DNA of 64,000 bases from Lepeophtheirus salmonis (lineage: Eukaryota > Arthropoda > Copepoda > Siphonostomatoida > Caligidae): assembly GCF_016086655.4 (NCBI RefSeq), contig NC_052136.2:44756492-44820491 (forward strand), read 5' to 3'. Positions 35,365 to 48,519 of the stretch are shown here, piece by piece. Under the pieces are notes generated by a model. The model saw only the letters and a program-made list of their open reading frames with translations, had not been told where the DNA came from and did not search any database. The position numbers were made by a program, and so were the translations under genes. Position 1 is the stretch's first letter; the number at the start of each line of letters is the position of its first letter.

Positions 35365-35649
35365 ATGACTATACGCTTTGCTAGAAATCCACTGAGGAAG
35401 ATTTACGGTATAGCTAAGAACAAATGGCCTCCCAGCTCCCCCGATCTTAATCTTTTGGATAATTCAATCGAGACAAAGGTCGAGGGAGCTACCTGCAACA
35501 AGCCTCAGGGGTGTTTAAGATTGTTGGAGTCGGCTATCAAGGTCAATTGGGCTGACTTGTCAAAAGACTATATCCAAAGGGTTTTTGCAGTCTTCAAGAA
35601 GAGAACTGAGGGTGAGAGAGGCCATATCGAATTAAAAACGTCAGTTTAA
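35365..35649 (+). pseudogene. Mariner/Tc1 transposase C-terminal fragment
   Basis: An open frame of 94 residues whose residues 15-94 are a mariner-type C-terminus: KNKWPPSSPDLNLLDNSIET contains the third acidic residue in the PDLNxLD block. It continues KVNWADLSKDYIQRVFAVFK and ends GHIEL. The family normally has WPPSSPDLNPLDYSIW. The first two catalytic residues and the DNA-binding domain are absent, so this is a 5'-truncated copy, with no stops inside. The first 14 residues look like non-element sequence read by chance. It is a different copy, and probably a different lineage, from the one at 33370. Confidence 0.88.
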
Positions 35650-35659
35650 GTTATAATTT

Positions 35660-37320
35660 ACTAGAAATTAACTTAATTTTGTTGTCACTGTCTTCACAAA
35701 CTAGTTTTTAAGAAAGTATTTTCTTCAGTGTAAACTTAATTAATACGCATGGATTCTTGAAAATCAGTTTTCATTCAACATCTAATAGAAAATTAACATT
35801 TTAACTTTCCTGCCAAAACAAAAATCTCTAGTTAAAGAAAAACAAAAACATTTGTAATTCAAATGTAATTCAAAATATTTAAGGTATTCCTTCTATTCAG
35901 GATCCTGCAATACAACACATTTTACTTAAATATACACACATAGAGAACTCTAATTTGTTCTTAATTAAACATTTAGATAGATTTTATGAACCTTGACTTA
36001 ATTATTCGTACATAATTAATTAATAGCCCAGTATAATTAAGAACGAAAATAAAAGTTGTAACCACAAACTTCTAAGTGTGTTTTTGAAATATTAATGATA
36101 CAAAAATATTTTAGGGTTGCGCATTGGATCGAAAAATGTATTTTTCCAAAGTTACAACAGTTAGATAACATTTTTCAACCCCTAAAGCCATTTAAAATTT
36201 AAACAAGAACGTTTTTGAGGTAGAACTTGGCTGGTTTCGATGGTCTTAACCCATTAATAACAAAAGTTAACCAATCGATGAATTCGTTTGAAATTTAAGA
36301 CATTCATTGATCATGCTGTTGCTGATATTTTCCTACAAAATTAATGGTATTAGTACCCGGATTCTCAAAATATCGTATGTGTAGTTAATATACACCCAAG
36401 CGTACAATTTTTCATAATTATATATATTTTTATTTTCCCTACCCTATATTTAAATTAATTATACTATTACTATGTACAAAAAAGTTATTAAATAAATGAG
36501 GGATGATTATGTACCTGATATAATATTCTTTAAAACACTCTGAATGAAAATATACAATACCCATCGTACATTATAGTTCAAAAAAAAAAATATATATATA
36601 TATATAATTATGTATTTAATTTTTTTACACTCATTGAGAGATATAGATACTGTCATTTCGGGTGCAGAATTTTGAAGTCGTTACTTTTGATATTTATACC
36701 AAAAAACTAAATGACTTACTTTTTACCATTGAACAAACTCTTGGACGCAATTACAAACAACCAACTGACTGAAAATGCATGACTTATCAACTAAATCCTA
36801 TTATCAATTTTTTTATTACCAACGAACTCAGGAACCTTGTGTAAAAATTTTACTTATTTAATAAAACAAATTACGAAGTAATGATGAAATATATCATTGG
36901 GTATTTAAATACCCCTTTATCATTAATAGGAAAAATTATTTTTTTGAAGCTATGAGGCCTAATTTTGTCATTTTACTAAATGCTTATAAAATGCTAATTT
37001 GGTACAACTATATAATATCTGAGAGACATGAATATATAATAGAATGTAACTAAATGGTATATATGTTTTTGTAGAAGTATTTGACTTATTCAAATGTCTT
37101 TGCATAAAATATGACATAAAGAAATGATAATTTTTTCATAATTGGTAATCTGAGGAGGTTTTTATATTTTCAAAAGCTGTTATTACTATTGTTTCATTTT
37201 TGAAAAACAAAAAGGATCCTAGTATAAAGTAATCCCTAGTCTATGTTCACATAAAAGATAGAATTGAGCATGCAGGATTTGTTGGGAGTTATTATTCTAA
37301 GTCCTGGTTTGGCTTAGTGT
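35660..37320. other. Intergenic DNA, no gene seen
   Basis: AT-rich, with a (TA)n tract at about 36588-36606 and a 16-bp palindrome GGGTATTTAAATACCC at 36899-36914. No gene. Confidence 0.55.
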
Positions 37321-37324
37321 AGAA

Positions 37325-37445
37325 TTTAGGATGGAATTCAGAGTAATTCTTTCTTATATATCTTTGCTATATACAGAACATAATTTGTATTCATTTATTT
37401 CCTCTCACAGCTGATTGCAGCTTATCTAATAAAACATAATGCCAG
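37325..37445 (+). repeat. Dispersed short repeat R1, copy 3
   Basis: GGAATTCAGAGTAATTC ... TTTCCTCTCACAGCTGATTG, then CAGCTTATCTAATAAAACATAATG. Same order and orientation as 27585-27700. Confidence 0.6.
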
Positions 37446-37449
37446 CTAA

Positions 37450-40400
37450 GCTCAATATGCTTCAAATAACACGTTGTTATTAAGTATTTTTTAAATACTG
37501 TAACATCATATTTTATAAAGCTCTTCAATTGCGAGATGTAGGATGCTTGTTTATTCTTTTGATTTTAATTTCTTTCATTGTTGGATTTATAACATCCACA
37601 CACATTCCAAGGCTCATATAATATTTTTAAAGCAATAAAAGATCTGTTCCTTTCCACTCTTGCATTTTTTTTTTTTTTTTTTTGCATTTAGTGTCCCTTC
37701 TATGTGCATGAACTCAAATTAGAGTTTTAGCTTCGCAATTATAACTTTAAGATAAAATTGTATGTGTTTGAACATGTCTATTCTTATTCCATCATTACTT
37801 AAAAGTTAAACTATAAGTGATATTTTTGAAAAATTTCCCAAGATCACGAAATCTAAATTTTTAACTAAATTTGCATTTTTTATCATTGAAAATATCAACA
37901 TTTTTGGGGTACATGTAATATATAATAAAAAAAAGTCATTTTGAGTTACAGTTTTTATTCGATTTTGAATTTCAACAAAAAAATATAATATGTATATAAT
38001 TTTTTTATCACTTCTGTAGTGTAAAAATTTGAAATTTATGAACTTCTATTCAATATTATGAATTATTGTGTTTCAGTTTTCTTTTGTAATTATATATAAA
38101 ATAAGTTTTAAATACAAACACGTACGTAAATTGACCAAATTTCTGGAGAAAAGTAGCCTAAATTTGAGATCCCACCCTGAAAGTTGTTATAAATAGCCAA
38201 AAATATGATGTAAAAGTTATATTTTCATAAAAGTTGAGCATTTTTTTTGGACTCTGTCAAGTACTTGCCAGTCTGTATCAGATTTTTTTAATCCAAATTG
38301 AGCTGATAAGAATTTGAAATTTTCTACTTTTGACTTTATTTTTTGAATCCTTACACTTTAAAATATTCAAATACCAAATTTCAAGAGGTAATCTCTTTTA
38401 GAAACTGTTAAATATACAAAGAAGTGTTAATAAGACATTCGTGTCGGTAAAAGTGTTAGTCCAAAGAGGAAGAGACGAGTATTTATATCTCGGGAAGAGC
38501 TAGAAATTATCTGCTAAAATTTGGTACACTTGATTTAATAATGAATTTGAGCTTGTGTGCCAAAAATCTTTCAAATCTTAGAGGGTCAGGTTGTTTTTTT
38601 TTTAGTTGATTTGTCTCTGTGAAGAATATATATCTTTACGAAATCGAAGAAATTATTATTATTTATAAATTAAGCTTCCTATTTTCGAAACTCCAATCTT
38701 TTAAGCCATTGAATTAAGTAAGTTCAAATGAAAACGTTATTTTTTAAAATTTTAAATGGATTGAAAGGTCTGTAAAGCAGTCATGAAGATTTAAACTTTG
38801 GAAACATCCTTGTTTCATCGATATACACCAGTAACTCCTTGATTACAGAAGGAAAAAAAGGTTAATTTTAAATTGGAACAGTCTAAAATACATACCATGT
38901 GTATGCTCAAATAGAATTTTTAGCTTTTTCACAGATAATAATGATACTTTTCCCTTAAAACAAACATATTCTAAATTTGTTTAGAGAATTCCCCTCCTCC
39001 CGTATTTGTTTAATTCTCTGGACTCCTTATTTCCCCGTTAGATTATACATAGATAAAGAATTTTTTTTTCTATCTGTTAAATTATTTATAGTCCTATAAA
39101 TTTTTGATAACTTCAACAAGAAAAAAGAAGTAGAATGTAAAAAAGGTTTTTTTCTTCTCCCAAAGTAATCATATTTTTTTTCTGTTGAAAAATTTTTACG
39201 CTTTATAAAGATAGCTGAGACAATATTTAGGCCTTTTAAAAATCTATAAAGATGTCTACAGTTTAGAATGTAAAAACTATTATACATTAGATTGTCAAAA
39301 TATAATGAAAAAAGTTTTATTCAATTATACAACTCAAAATTAATAAAATATGTTCAATATTTTGTATAAAGTTTAATTATATTAATATAATTTAATAACA
39401 AATGTGTAATAGTACAGAACATGGAAAAATTAAATTAAATATCCGATGATATAGCTCAACTAAGTTATTGAGTCTTTTTATATATTGAGTCTCATTATCA
39501 CTTTGTTACTTCCCTTCAAATCTTAAAACAAGTATTTCATTGGGGACTGATTAGCCACCCCAAAACTAAAATTGATATCCCCACAATACAAATTTTATTT
39601 GTCCTTAGTAGTTTTTTAATATGTTACTATATGTATTAGGAAGCAAATTAAATACTATTTACAATTAAATAGTTTCATCTGATAGTGTTAACTGTATAAG
39701 ATGTATTGATATATCTAAATTATTATTAGATGACTTATGTAAACGTCTTATAAAATTAGGCGTGTTCTATATAAAATAAAATGCTCACCTTTTCTGATTT
39801 TATTTTCATTAATACTCAGGTCAAAGCAAATATCAGCAGACTTATTTTAGATCATTATGGTTCTTGGCTTCTGAGATACTGATGCAGTTAGGATATCGCT
39901 TGCATTTGTGTCTATTACTTCATTAGACCACTTCAGTTCCTAGTCCAGCTTATCTTGTATATTCTATCCACTGAACAGAACAAACATCCACTCCAACACT
40001 CTTAGAAACCAAGATGGGCCGTTATTTATTTTCTGTCTATTAACTCATCTTTCCTCTGATTTTGGTCAAACTTTCTCAGAAGAAGTTTTTTTTTTGTACA
40101 TAAATATAGAACATAAAACTGATTTACCAGATATTTTAAAGTTTTCCATTACCCAATAGGATAAAATTTAACCATACATTTTTGCGTACGCACTCTGTTA
40201 ATATTGTACATACATATTAGGCCTAGTTTAGTACGCTAAACTCAAAGTTCACCACCAACAACAGTACGCAGTTCTGTACGGTAAGGTATAACAATAAAAT
40301 GTTTTTTAATAGAATTTATATAGTTTTTTTAAGTTTTTTCGACATTTCATTCTTTAATAGTTTATTTTATGTACAAATAAATTATATCTAAATATGCATA

Positions 40401-40550
40401 ACATCTCTAATAAAAATAAAGGCTGATTTAAACTTTACTCAGGTTATATAATACTATTTTCCATGAATATATATATTATTTTGCAAAAAGACAAGCTTAT
40501 CTATATTTCCCGGTATTAAACAATACCCATTAATAAGGTTCTGCCCTGAT
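37450..40550. other. Intergenic DNA, no gene seen
   Basis: AT-rich; a T17 run at about 37667-37683. The 86-residue frame at 39027-39287 (minus) shows no domain. A less AT-rich stretch at 39830-40020 gives no recognizable protein. Confidence 0.55.
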
Positions 40551-40589
40551 CTGTCTAGCAGTTCAAGTAGTTATGTTTCTAGAACTGGA

Positions 40590-40640
40590 ACTGTCAAAGT
40601 AGAACCGAGACTGCTATATTTTGCTAATCGGTCTCAGTTC
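40590..40640. repeat. Imperfect hairpin of AACCGAGAC words
   Basis: GAACCGAGAC and GGTCTCAGTTC face each other around a short TA-rich loop. The words GAACCGAGAC and CCGAGACC recur at 41405-41470. Confidence 0.5.
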
Positions 40641-40837
40641 TTGTGTTTTTGTTCCTATATAGAATATGTAAATAAAATAAAATATAATAATAAATAAACA
40701 TAAATTAGCTGTAATCAACAAGTCAATTTTATGAGTTTTTGTGTTCAATTTCAACGTTTTCCAATGATTTTTTTACGTTGCCAGGGTGATGTAGTTTTAA
40801 TAACTATGGTGTTCTTATAGATGTGGATAATCCAAGT

Positions 40838-41035
40838 ACTTTTGGCCTCCCCAGAGCCCCGATTTTGAATCCCAAGACCTGCAGATAACGCTACAGCAAT
40901 GTCGCTGACCTGAAGTTCTCCGTTGAGAAGAAGTGAAAGATTATGAGAAGGGACTACATTGCCAGAGTGTTTTCCACCTTCCCTAGTCACTTGAAGGCCG
41001 TCAATGAGAGCAATTCAGATCAAATTTATAAATAA
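40838..41035 (+). pseudogene. Mariner transposase C-terminal fragment
   Basis: The plus strand reads, with two in-frame stops, TFGLPRAPILNP (a worn form of FWPPxSPDLNP), then RYSNVADLKFSVEKK, a stop, and KIMRRDYIARVFSTFPSHLK, AVNESNSDQIYK before the terminal stop at 41033-41035. This matches the last 65 or so residues of mariner transposases. The third acidic residue region has lost its Asp. The 79-residue minus-strand open frame here (40751-40990) is its antisense shadow. No terminal repeat could be placed on either side. Confidence 0.78.
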
Positions 41036-41039
41036 TATA

Positions 41040-41395
41040 TGACATTGTGTACTTAATAAATGTTTTAAATTAATCCATCACGTCCGACTTAATTGACACT
41101 CGGGGAAACCAAAGTTTGCTCACATTGATTAGTGATACTTCATTTTGCGTGACCCGCTATGTATGTGTAGACTGAAAGCATTTCTCAAATATTCATCCTC
41201 CTGCACCCCTTTCCCCCATAGCCTCCCCTCACGCCCTCATTTTGAGAACCATTGTATTAAGCAACCTTAGATTTGGGGCCTCAGTTAAAAATTTGGGCAC
41301 TATGTACACTGTGTATAAGGTAGCTTTGGCCCTATTTGTATCTAGTATCATTTTCTGGATCCGAATTTTTAACAAACCCCTTGCTTTAAGTGCCT
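41040..41395. other. Intergenic DNA, no gene seen
   Basis: Slightly less AT-rich than average; no motif recognized. Confidence 0.5.
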
Positions 41396-41399
41396 GTAC

Positions 41400-41475
41400 A
41401 AAAAAGAACCGAGACTGAAAACTGAAACCGATAAAACTGAACCGAGACCAAAACCGTTGAAATTAGAGACCCAAG
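41400..41475 (+). repeat. Short array of GAACCGAGAC-like words
   Basis: AAGAACCGAGACTGAAAACT, then GAAACCGATAAAACTGAACC, then GAGACCAAAACC: three degenerate repeats of about 15-20 bp. Related words form the hairpin at 40590-40640, 0.8 kb upstream. Origin unknown. Confidence 0.55.
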
Positions 41476-41579
41476 ACAAGGACTGATAGAACCGCTGAAC
41501 CTGAGCTGGGCACAACATAGACGATTAGCAGTTACAATATTGCCATTGATTGATAATGGGGACTGCAATTTATCTCTAG

Positions 41580-42115
41580 TTTATTTATTTTATTTATTTA
41601 TGTATGTATGTTTAATATATAAACCAAATAAAGAATGATAAAAAATACCAAAATTTTATTAAATCAAAATGTTTAATATGTGTATAAATATAAATCCATA
41701 CGTACTTCACCGAGTGTAAAAACGTACCAACCCTAATACATTTTTACCTCAATAAGCAATTCACTCTTAATTTCCTAATTCAAATACCAACAAAAAAATG
41801 CAGTAAAAATATAAACATATTTTTTTATCATATTGTCTCATAGGATAGAAAAGAATGGTGATAAAGAAGAAAAAACAGAGGGAGTCTATGGTTCTATGAT
41901 TGTGTCATAAATGTACACACACATGAGTTAAATTATGACAATATAATTGTTTTTTTATCTTTCGTTCATCCTTATATTGATATGAATGTTGTATATTATT
42001 AAATATTAACAAGAGAAACCAGATAAAAGAAGGGTAAAAATGCGACAATACATCATTAGAAAAGATAGCATGTATTCTACATAAAGATATTACATTCTAA
42101 TATAGTAAAAACCTG
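41580..42115. other. Intergenic DNA with TTTA/TATG simple repeats
   Basis: A TTTAT/TATG low-complexity tract at 41580-41612; no gene. Confidence 0.55.
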
Positions 42116-42124
42116 AATTGGGAA

Positions 42125-42215
42125 AAGTCCTTTCGCTGCAAGTCGAGTCTCAAGTCATTGCTTACACGTCTAAATCCTTTAAGATTTTTAACAAGTCCAA
42201 TTTGAGTCTATAGGT
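42125..42215 (+). repeat. CAAGTCCAAGTC-type dispersed repeat, copy 2
   Basis: GCTGCAAGTCGAGTCTCAAG, then TCATTGCTTACACGTCTAAATCC, then TTAACAAGTCCAATTTGAG. Parallels 29570-29670. Confidence 0.7.
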
Positions 42216-42219
42216 TAAC

Positions 42220-45200
42220 AATAATATATTTTACAATATTCCTTCAGTATTCTCCCAACCTTGATCAACAATACTTTCGTACGGAAATTTGAAGGAACTT
42301 GTTGCAAATTAAATATCCCTATTTTGACATATTGTTGAAATTTAATAAAGGGCAAAAAGCTACAGAAACAATGTACTTTGTTTTTTATCTTCCACTGCTT
42401 TCTAATTAGATACATAAATTAGGAAGAAATTAATGCAGTCAATGAAATATCATTTCTTCAGAATTGCAAACAAAGCAAATTGAATTATAATGGAAGTTTT
42501 TTTGGAAAATTAAAAATATCAGCCAAAAAAACAAAAAACAAAAAAACGATCAGTTTTATGTTTTTTTTTCAATTTGATTGCATGATGCATGGAAATGTTC
42601 AGAAATTAAGTATAAATAAGTCAATTAGACGACTTAATCGTAATAAGTATTAATCAAATATATTGAATAAGAAACATTTTTAAATGGGGGTGAATCTTCC
42701 TGGCTCTAAAGTATTCATAACTTATTGGAATTAGTTTTATTTTACTACTATAGAATCAAAGAAATTAACTGCTTTAAAACTATTTAAAATGATTAACCAT
42801 GACTTATAAATATTTAGTAAAAAAGAAAAACAATTACTATAGAAGGATTACAATTGAATACAAAATGAAGAAATTTTGATTTTCCTATCTTGCTAATAGA
42901 CACCAATAAAATGGTAATTTCTTTAGATTTCAAGATGAAAATTAGCCACATAATTGTAGCAAGTGTTGGTTCTACTTTGTATTCGTTTTATCCTCCGATG
43001 GAGGGTACCATGAGCCATTGTGCGGAGGAAAATTTATTTTTATACTTTTCTGACATGAGATTATTAGCCATTTTTATGATCCGATTACTTTTTAACAATA
43101 GTAGAGAAAAATGAAATGAGGTGCTTACTAAGGTCTTACAGACAAAGCAGGGAATGTTACCTTTGTTATATTTGTTCGTATAAAGGGAAAGGGTACAAGT
43201 TCAAATCAAAACCGTTCTTACGACATATTATAATTTGTCAAATTATATTATTTATTTAACAATCTAAAAGAAAAGTAAAAAAGAAAAAGAAAACAATCAA
43301 AATTGAACTTTTTTTTTTTCAAAAAAACTTATGAAGATGTATAATGTATTATAAAGTTTAGTTTTAGCTATTATATAATTATACATAAAAATATAGCTTT
43401 CAAACAAGACCCTTCATTTTACTGGATTTTTGCATGATCAGACACATATTGTAGAAACTGTTTTCAAGATAAGTTATTTTTTGAATGCCAAAATGATTTT
43501 TTTCAATTGTTATTGCCTCAAATTTTCATCTTTACACTTATTTCATATCAAAATATAATTCTGAATCGAAATTCTATTCTAAAAACGTAAATTTAGAAAA
43601 AGGCTTTAAAAGCTACACCGACTGCGATTGAAAATATTAATTGTCATCTTTATGTTCTATGACTTCTATGACAATAATAAATATTGGTGTATATAGTTTA
43701 ATCTACGTACTTTATAAGGCGAGGGAAAATAAAATGTGTGCCTCATTCGAATATGGATAAGATGAGGAAGGAAAAATTTCAAACACTTGTAATTATACTT
43801 TGGAGATGGACCCATACTTTAAAAATATTTTTTGTCTTACAATATCCAAGAATAAAGAAAAACTTCTTTTTTAAAGTTTAAAACTAAAAAAAGAAGAAAA
43901 ATAGTGAATTATGTAAAGTAAATAAAAATATAAATACATTTATTGGTAAAAGTTTTTTTTTATTCCTGATAATATTTTTTTGCAATTTTCACTTCATAAT
44001 ATAACATATATAGATTTCTCAATAAACTAATTTTGTACCTCTGATTATATGTAGGCATATATTTATTAAAAAGAAGTTTTAAGGTACATATAAGGTGTTA
44101 CATATATCCAAAAATATATTACTTTTATGTAATAAAAAGTATGAACAGTGTATTTTATTTTATTTGTAAGTATACGTTTCTTGCCTCTAGCTTTTTTCAA
44201 AATGGTTATAATTAATTGACCAATCATAGAATACCAAAACTTATTTTTATTTAGTAAATATGTTGTGACTTGCAAATACTTTCTAGCCCATATATACTAA
44301 TTCAATAAATAATCTATTAAACAACTTCTTATACCTTTATAATAGTGAAATCTTAGCTAGGATTCTTCTTATTTTATAAATAGTGGAAACGATAGCCCTT
44401 TTCTCAAATGTTAAATAATCTACATCCTAAAAATTTAGATCATTACTTTATAATATAATTGAGGCCCACTTTAATAGTTAATTTATCAAATTAAATTATG
44501 ATTATTAAATATACATCATATCATTTCTTAATATATAAAGATAATACTAGAGTAGGTATGCTCGGCGTATTTAAGAAAATTAAAATTAAAAGAAACGGAG
44601 TCGCCTTTGGGCTGTATTTATTATATATTATATGTACACAACTATAATATTTGTATCTATGATTATCAGTACGAGTAATAGTCACCTTTAGGAAATTATT
44701 AGATCAAATAAGGACTATTAAATATATACATGTATAAAAAATTAAGATTAATTTTAAGCGCTTCTGCTTCAAATTATCCAAAAATTAAGGGTGTAAAATT
44801 CAAAGAATGTTTTTCTCTGCATATTGATTTGTATCTTTCAAACTTTTTTTAAATGAGATTATATGCCTTAGAGAAGATAAAATATTCAAGCGCCGACAAT
44901 TGAACTATCATTCGCCCAACTGTCACGTTCTAGTGGAAAATACTTTGATGTATTTAATAACATTTTTCTTCTTCCCTAAGCCTTATAATCTCCTTAAAAA
45001 AAGTGTGCAAAGATCCATGCCAACATAATTCAAGAATAATTCTTAGAATGTGACGGACTTTATTTTTTGTTTTATATGAAGTAGTCATTTGTAAGATAAA
45101 AAATTCTTTTTTATAAAAATGCAATTTTTAAGTCCACCTTTTAGTATCCCAAGACATTTCTTGATGATTACAAACCTACATGGAAAATTTCATCAGAATA

Positions 45201-45240
45201 CATTATTTGGTGTTACATGATCAATTTGAAGTAAACTATA
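42220..45240. other. Intergenic DNA, no gene seen
   Basis: AT-rich. The 74-residue frame at 42890-43114 and the 69-residue frame at 44066-44275 show no domain. No repeats were recognized. Confidence 0.55.
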
Positions 45241-45249
45241 AGAAAGGTT

Positions 45250-46845
45250 CTTTTGGGACTATTATAGATCAGACATTTTACCATTTTACTATTTAAACAA
45301 TTAGAAAATAAAAAGTAGGGTTATTAAAACTTATGTAAAAGTGTTTCTTATGATTATTAAAGTGTTTTTATTGAATCTGTATTTTGTTCTGAACTCGACA
45401 TATTACCATTTTTAGGCAATCTCTTCTTGAGATCCTTAAAAATTATTCATAATACATAGTGATGAAGAATATCATAGCTTATTTAATATCTTTTGTAGAC
45501 TAAACCTGAAAAAAAAAAAAAAAAAAACAACAACATTATTTAATTAACATATGAGGCTTTTTATAAAATTCAAATTTTATAATATAATACATTTTGTATT
45601 GTCATATCTTATACCTTTTTTACAAAAATCCGTTATTGTTTTGTATTTTTACAAAATAAGGAATCATTTTTTATCAAAGTTTTAAATGATAAATAAGTGT
45701 CTTATATTTTCTTCTTTAACTTCCAGATAAGTTAAGTGTTTGACCTATAAGCTAAATGAAACATCAAGTCAAAATCTTGGGGAATTTATTTTCCCATTAA
45801 TTCCTTACTCCCAATTTTACACGTAAGCAAGAGATTTTATCTATGATGAGTAACTAAAAAAAAAAACGGGTTGTAAACTATTTCTTTCTTCTAAGAAAAC
45901 TTAGATAATTAGTTATATACGTATATACCATCAATTAATCTTCTATCAATCAGCCAAAAAGGAACCAAGTAGATCTTTAATGCGTACTTATTACCTTTCA
46001 ATCAAACCACTTTCGGCCCCCAATTTTTAAACTAAGAATTAACTTACCAATTTGCAATTCATGTTAATTTTGTACTTAAAAAATACTTCAAACAGTTTGA
46101 TGCCTATATAAATGGTGATTAAAATATTTGTTATGTTAATTTCAATTATATAAATGTTTAATGTTGGAAGAAGGTTCATAATATTGCTGGTAAACTCTTG
46201 TGTTTTAAAGCCTTCAAACTAATGCTTTAGATATGTTTTAATGCATATAAAGAAAAACAAGCTTCAAATTAAAATCCTTATTACAAAATTGTTCGACCTT
46301 AAAATTCAGTAAATAATTCATATTTATACCTTTCAACAATAGAGATTGGGTGTTCATTTCTCAAACAAACATGAACTGAACAGATGTAAATTTTTCTTTT
46401 TTTTTGTATTTTGCATTTAAACATATATTATACATACAGCTATTCCCGTAACTGAACTTATATTTTAAGATGAATAATCAAAATACTAGGAAGGACCAGT
46501 GCCGTAACAATAACTTTTTGCTTTCAGGTTAATTGGTTTGCTATGATATTTTTATTTATTTATTCATGTAATACTGTATAAAAGTTCAAAATTTGATTTA
46601 TTTTTATTCTATTAAATTTATTTAAGGAAGAGTATAAATGAACAATTTAAACAATAATATCAAAGCAATTAGGGATAAAATAAACATTAAGTTTATCAAA
46701 TAATATAAAAAATAAATCATAATACGAGACACTGATGATAGTTATTACATGCCCTTTGTCTTGATTAAAACAGAGAAGTAACATAGTCTACCCTACTTAT
46801 TTTTTCTTTCCTTTCGACCAATTTAGTACATACATATAAGCATTT
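45250..46845 (+). repeat. Long unclassified repeat L1A, plus-oriented copy
   Basis: About 1.6 kb. Its 45490-46845 part matches the reverse complement of about 54990-56370. Its 45250-45510 part matches the reverse complement of 47700-48010. Landmarks shared with the first: GATAAATAAGTGTC, GAGATTTTATCT, CTTAGATAATTAGTTATA, TATATAAATGGTGATTAA, GTTTATCAAATAATATAAA, GATAGTTATTAC and GATTAAAACAGAGAAG. There is no evident protein coding and no terminal repeats seen. It could be a fragment of a large DNA element. Confidence 0.85.
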
Positions 46846-46859
46846 TTCATTTCCTTAGA

Positions 46860-47690
46860 ACGATCTTCATTCATTAAAGATGGAAACACTTCAATTTTCT
46901 TTAGTAATGAGGATAAAAAAGAAGAAATTTGAGATACTTTATCCTAGACTAGAGATCCTTGATTTTTGAAATATACGTGGATAATGATGGGATGAGCTTT
47001 TATCTTTAGAAGATAACGTATCGAAGCTAAGTTTTATATGGAGGGTAAAGGGGATTCCTTTCTAGGGTAGGAATCTATCTATCTTTATAAAAAAAAATAT
47101 ATTCAAGGGTTGAATCTATGACGGGATCCATTCACTTTGAGATTCAGATATAAGCTTCTACTTGTGAAATAAAAAGTAATATTTGTTAATTAAAACACTA
47201 ATTGGTACTACAACAATTTGAAATTATTACTATAAAGCTACAATATATAAAAACAACACAATTAAACAATGGAATAATATTAAAAAAACAAATTTGATAT
47301 TTATATGTTCTTTTTAATTTGACTGTTGCTCAGGCCTTTGATCATTATTCAATTTTTAGGACTGGAAGAAGTGGACTTCTATTTTTTCCAAGAGCTAGGA
47401 TCAAAAGAAGATTGAGGAATTGAAGAAAAATCTGACTTACTTGATCATCCATATCAAAAGATGTTCGTATTCCAAATTCTATGAGGGATTTTATTTGAAT
47501 TTGTAGGAAACGTAATATTGTAATTTTAATTATTTTTGTTTATTACGGGCACGACGTCATGAAATCGTTTTTGAAATTGTACACAATATCATGATAATGT
47601 TGCCTTTTGCTAGTACAATTCCGTGAGAAGGGATCACTTAAAAAATACTTAATCAAACAAAAATCCTTGTAGATGCAGATTTTTTAAATG
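46860..47690. other. Intergenic DNA, no gene seen
   Basis: AT-rich; nothing recognized. Confidence 0.55.
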
Positions 47691-47699
47691 GATGTGTTT

Positions 47700-48010
47700 T
47701 TGAAATTAAAGATTGAATATAATATAAGTTATGATATTCCTCATCACTATGTAATATAAATAATTTATCAGGATCTAAAGAAGACTGTCGTTTTTCATCA
47801 CTTTGCAGCCTAAAAAGGGAAATATGTCGAGTTCAGAACAAGAAAAAGAATAAGTAAAAATACTGTTATAATCATGAAACACTTTTACATAAGTTTTATT
47901 AATCCCACTTTTAATTTGCTGATTATTTTAAGAGTAAAAATTGACTCTGAACTATAATAGCCACGAATTATTATTATTCCAAATATTTCAGAATTCAGAC
48001 AACAAAAAGA
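47700..48010 (-). repeat. Long unclassified repeat, partial inverted copy L1C
   Basis: The minus strand reads ACTTATGTAAAAGTGTTTC, then TTGTTCTGAACTCGACATAT and TACATAGTGATGAGGAATATC, matching 45310-45490 on the plus strand; GGCTATTATAG...TCAGA matches 45270. It covers only the first 250 bp or so of the plus copy. Confidence 0.8.
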
Positions 48011-48019
48011 AAAACTGTG

Positions 48020-48510
48020 ATCAGTTTTGGATTTTACATTCATTTGTACAAAATTTCCACCCCACCTCATTGTTCTATATGTAATTGTTCTTGTGTGGAA
48101 CGTTATTATTACGATACCATCCCTATAACATTTTTTTTCTCCAGAAAACATAAGTAGCTATATATTTTAAACTAATGAACATTTCAATAAAGGCAGATTT
48201 TGAATTGTGAAATTCAAAATTTCATTTCAAATAGATGATTCATAAAGAAAGAATAATTATTTTTAAGTTTAAACGTAAATTCATGAGGAAAAAAAGAACC
48301 AACGCAGGTGAGTCACAAGAAACGACCTTGTAAGTTGCTTCCAAGAATAAAGGAATTCAAAATTGATTTAGAGCACTCCCAAGGTGAAGAACTAAGAAAG
48401 TTCAATCATGGATCAAGCAACAAAATGGAGGATAACTTACTTATTGATCGACTGAATCCACGAATTAAATATCCATATTGCTTGATATTACAAGCCCAGA
48501 TTGTCAATAA
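48020..48510. other. Intergenic DNA, no gene seen
   Basis: The 70-residue frame at 48308-48520 begins next to CGCAGGTGAGT, a good splice-donor-like string, but no domain or partner exon supports a gene. Confidence 0.45.
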
Positions 48511-48519
48511 TTTTAAATA

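Noticed and set aside
36899..36914. Palindrome GGGTATTTAAATACCC
   Set aside because: Self-complementary AT-rich words of this size are expected by chance in this sequence.
40751..40990. 79-residue minus-strand open frame
   Set aside because: Antisense to the mariner C-terminal fragment on the plus strand.
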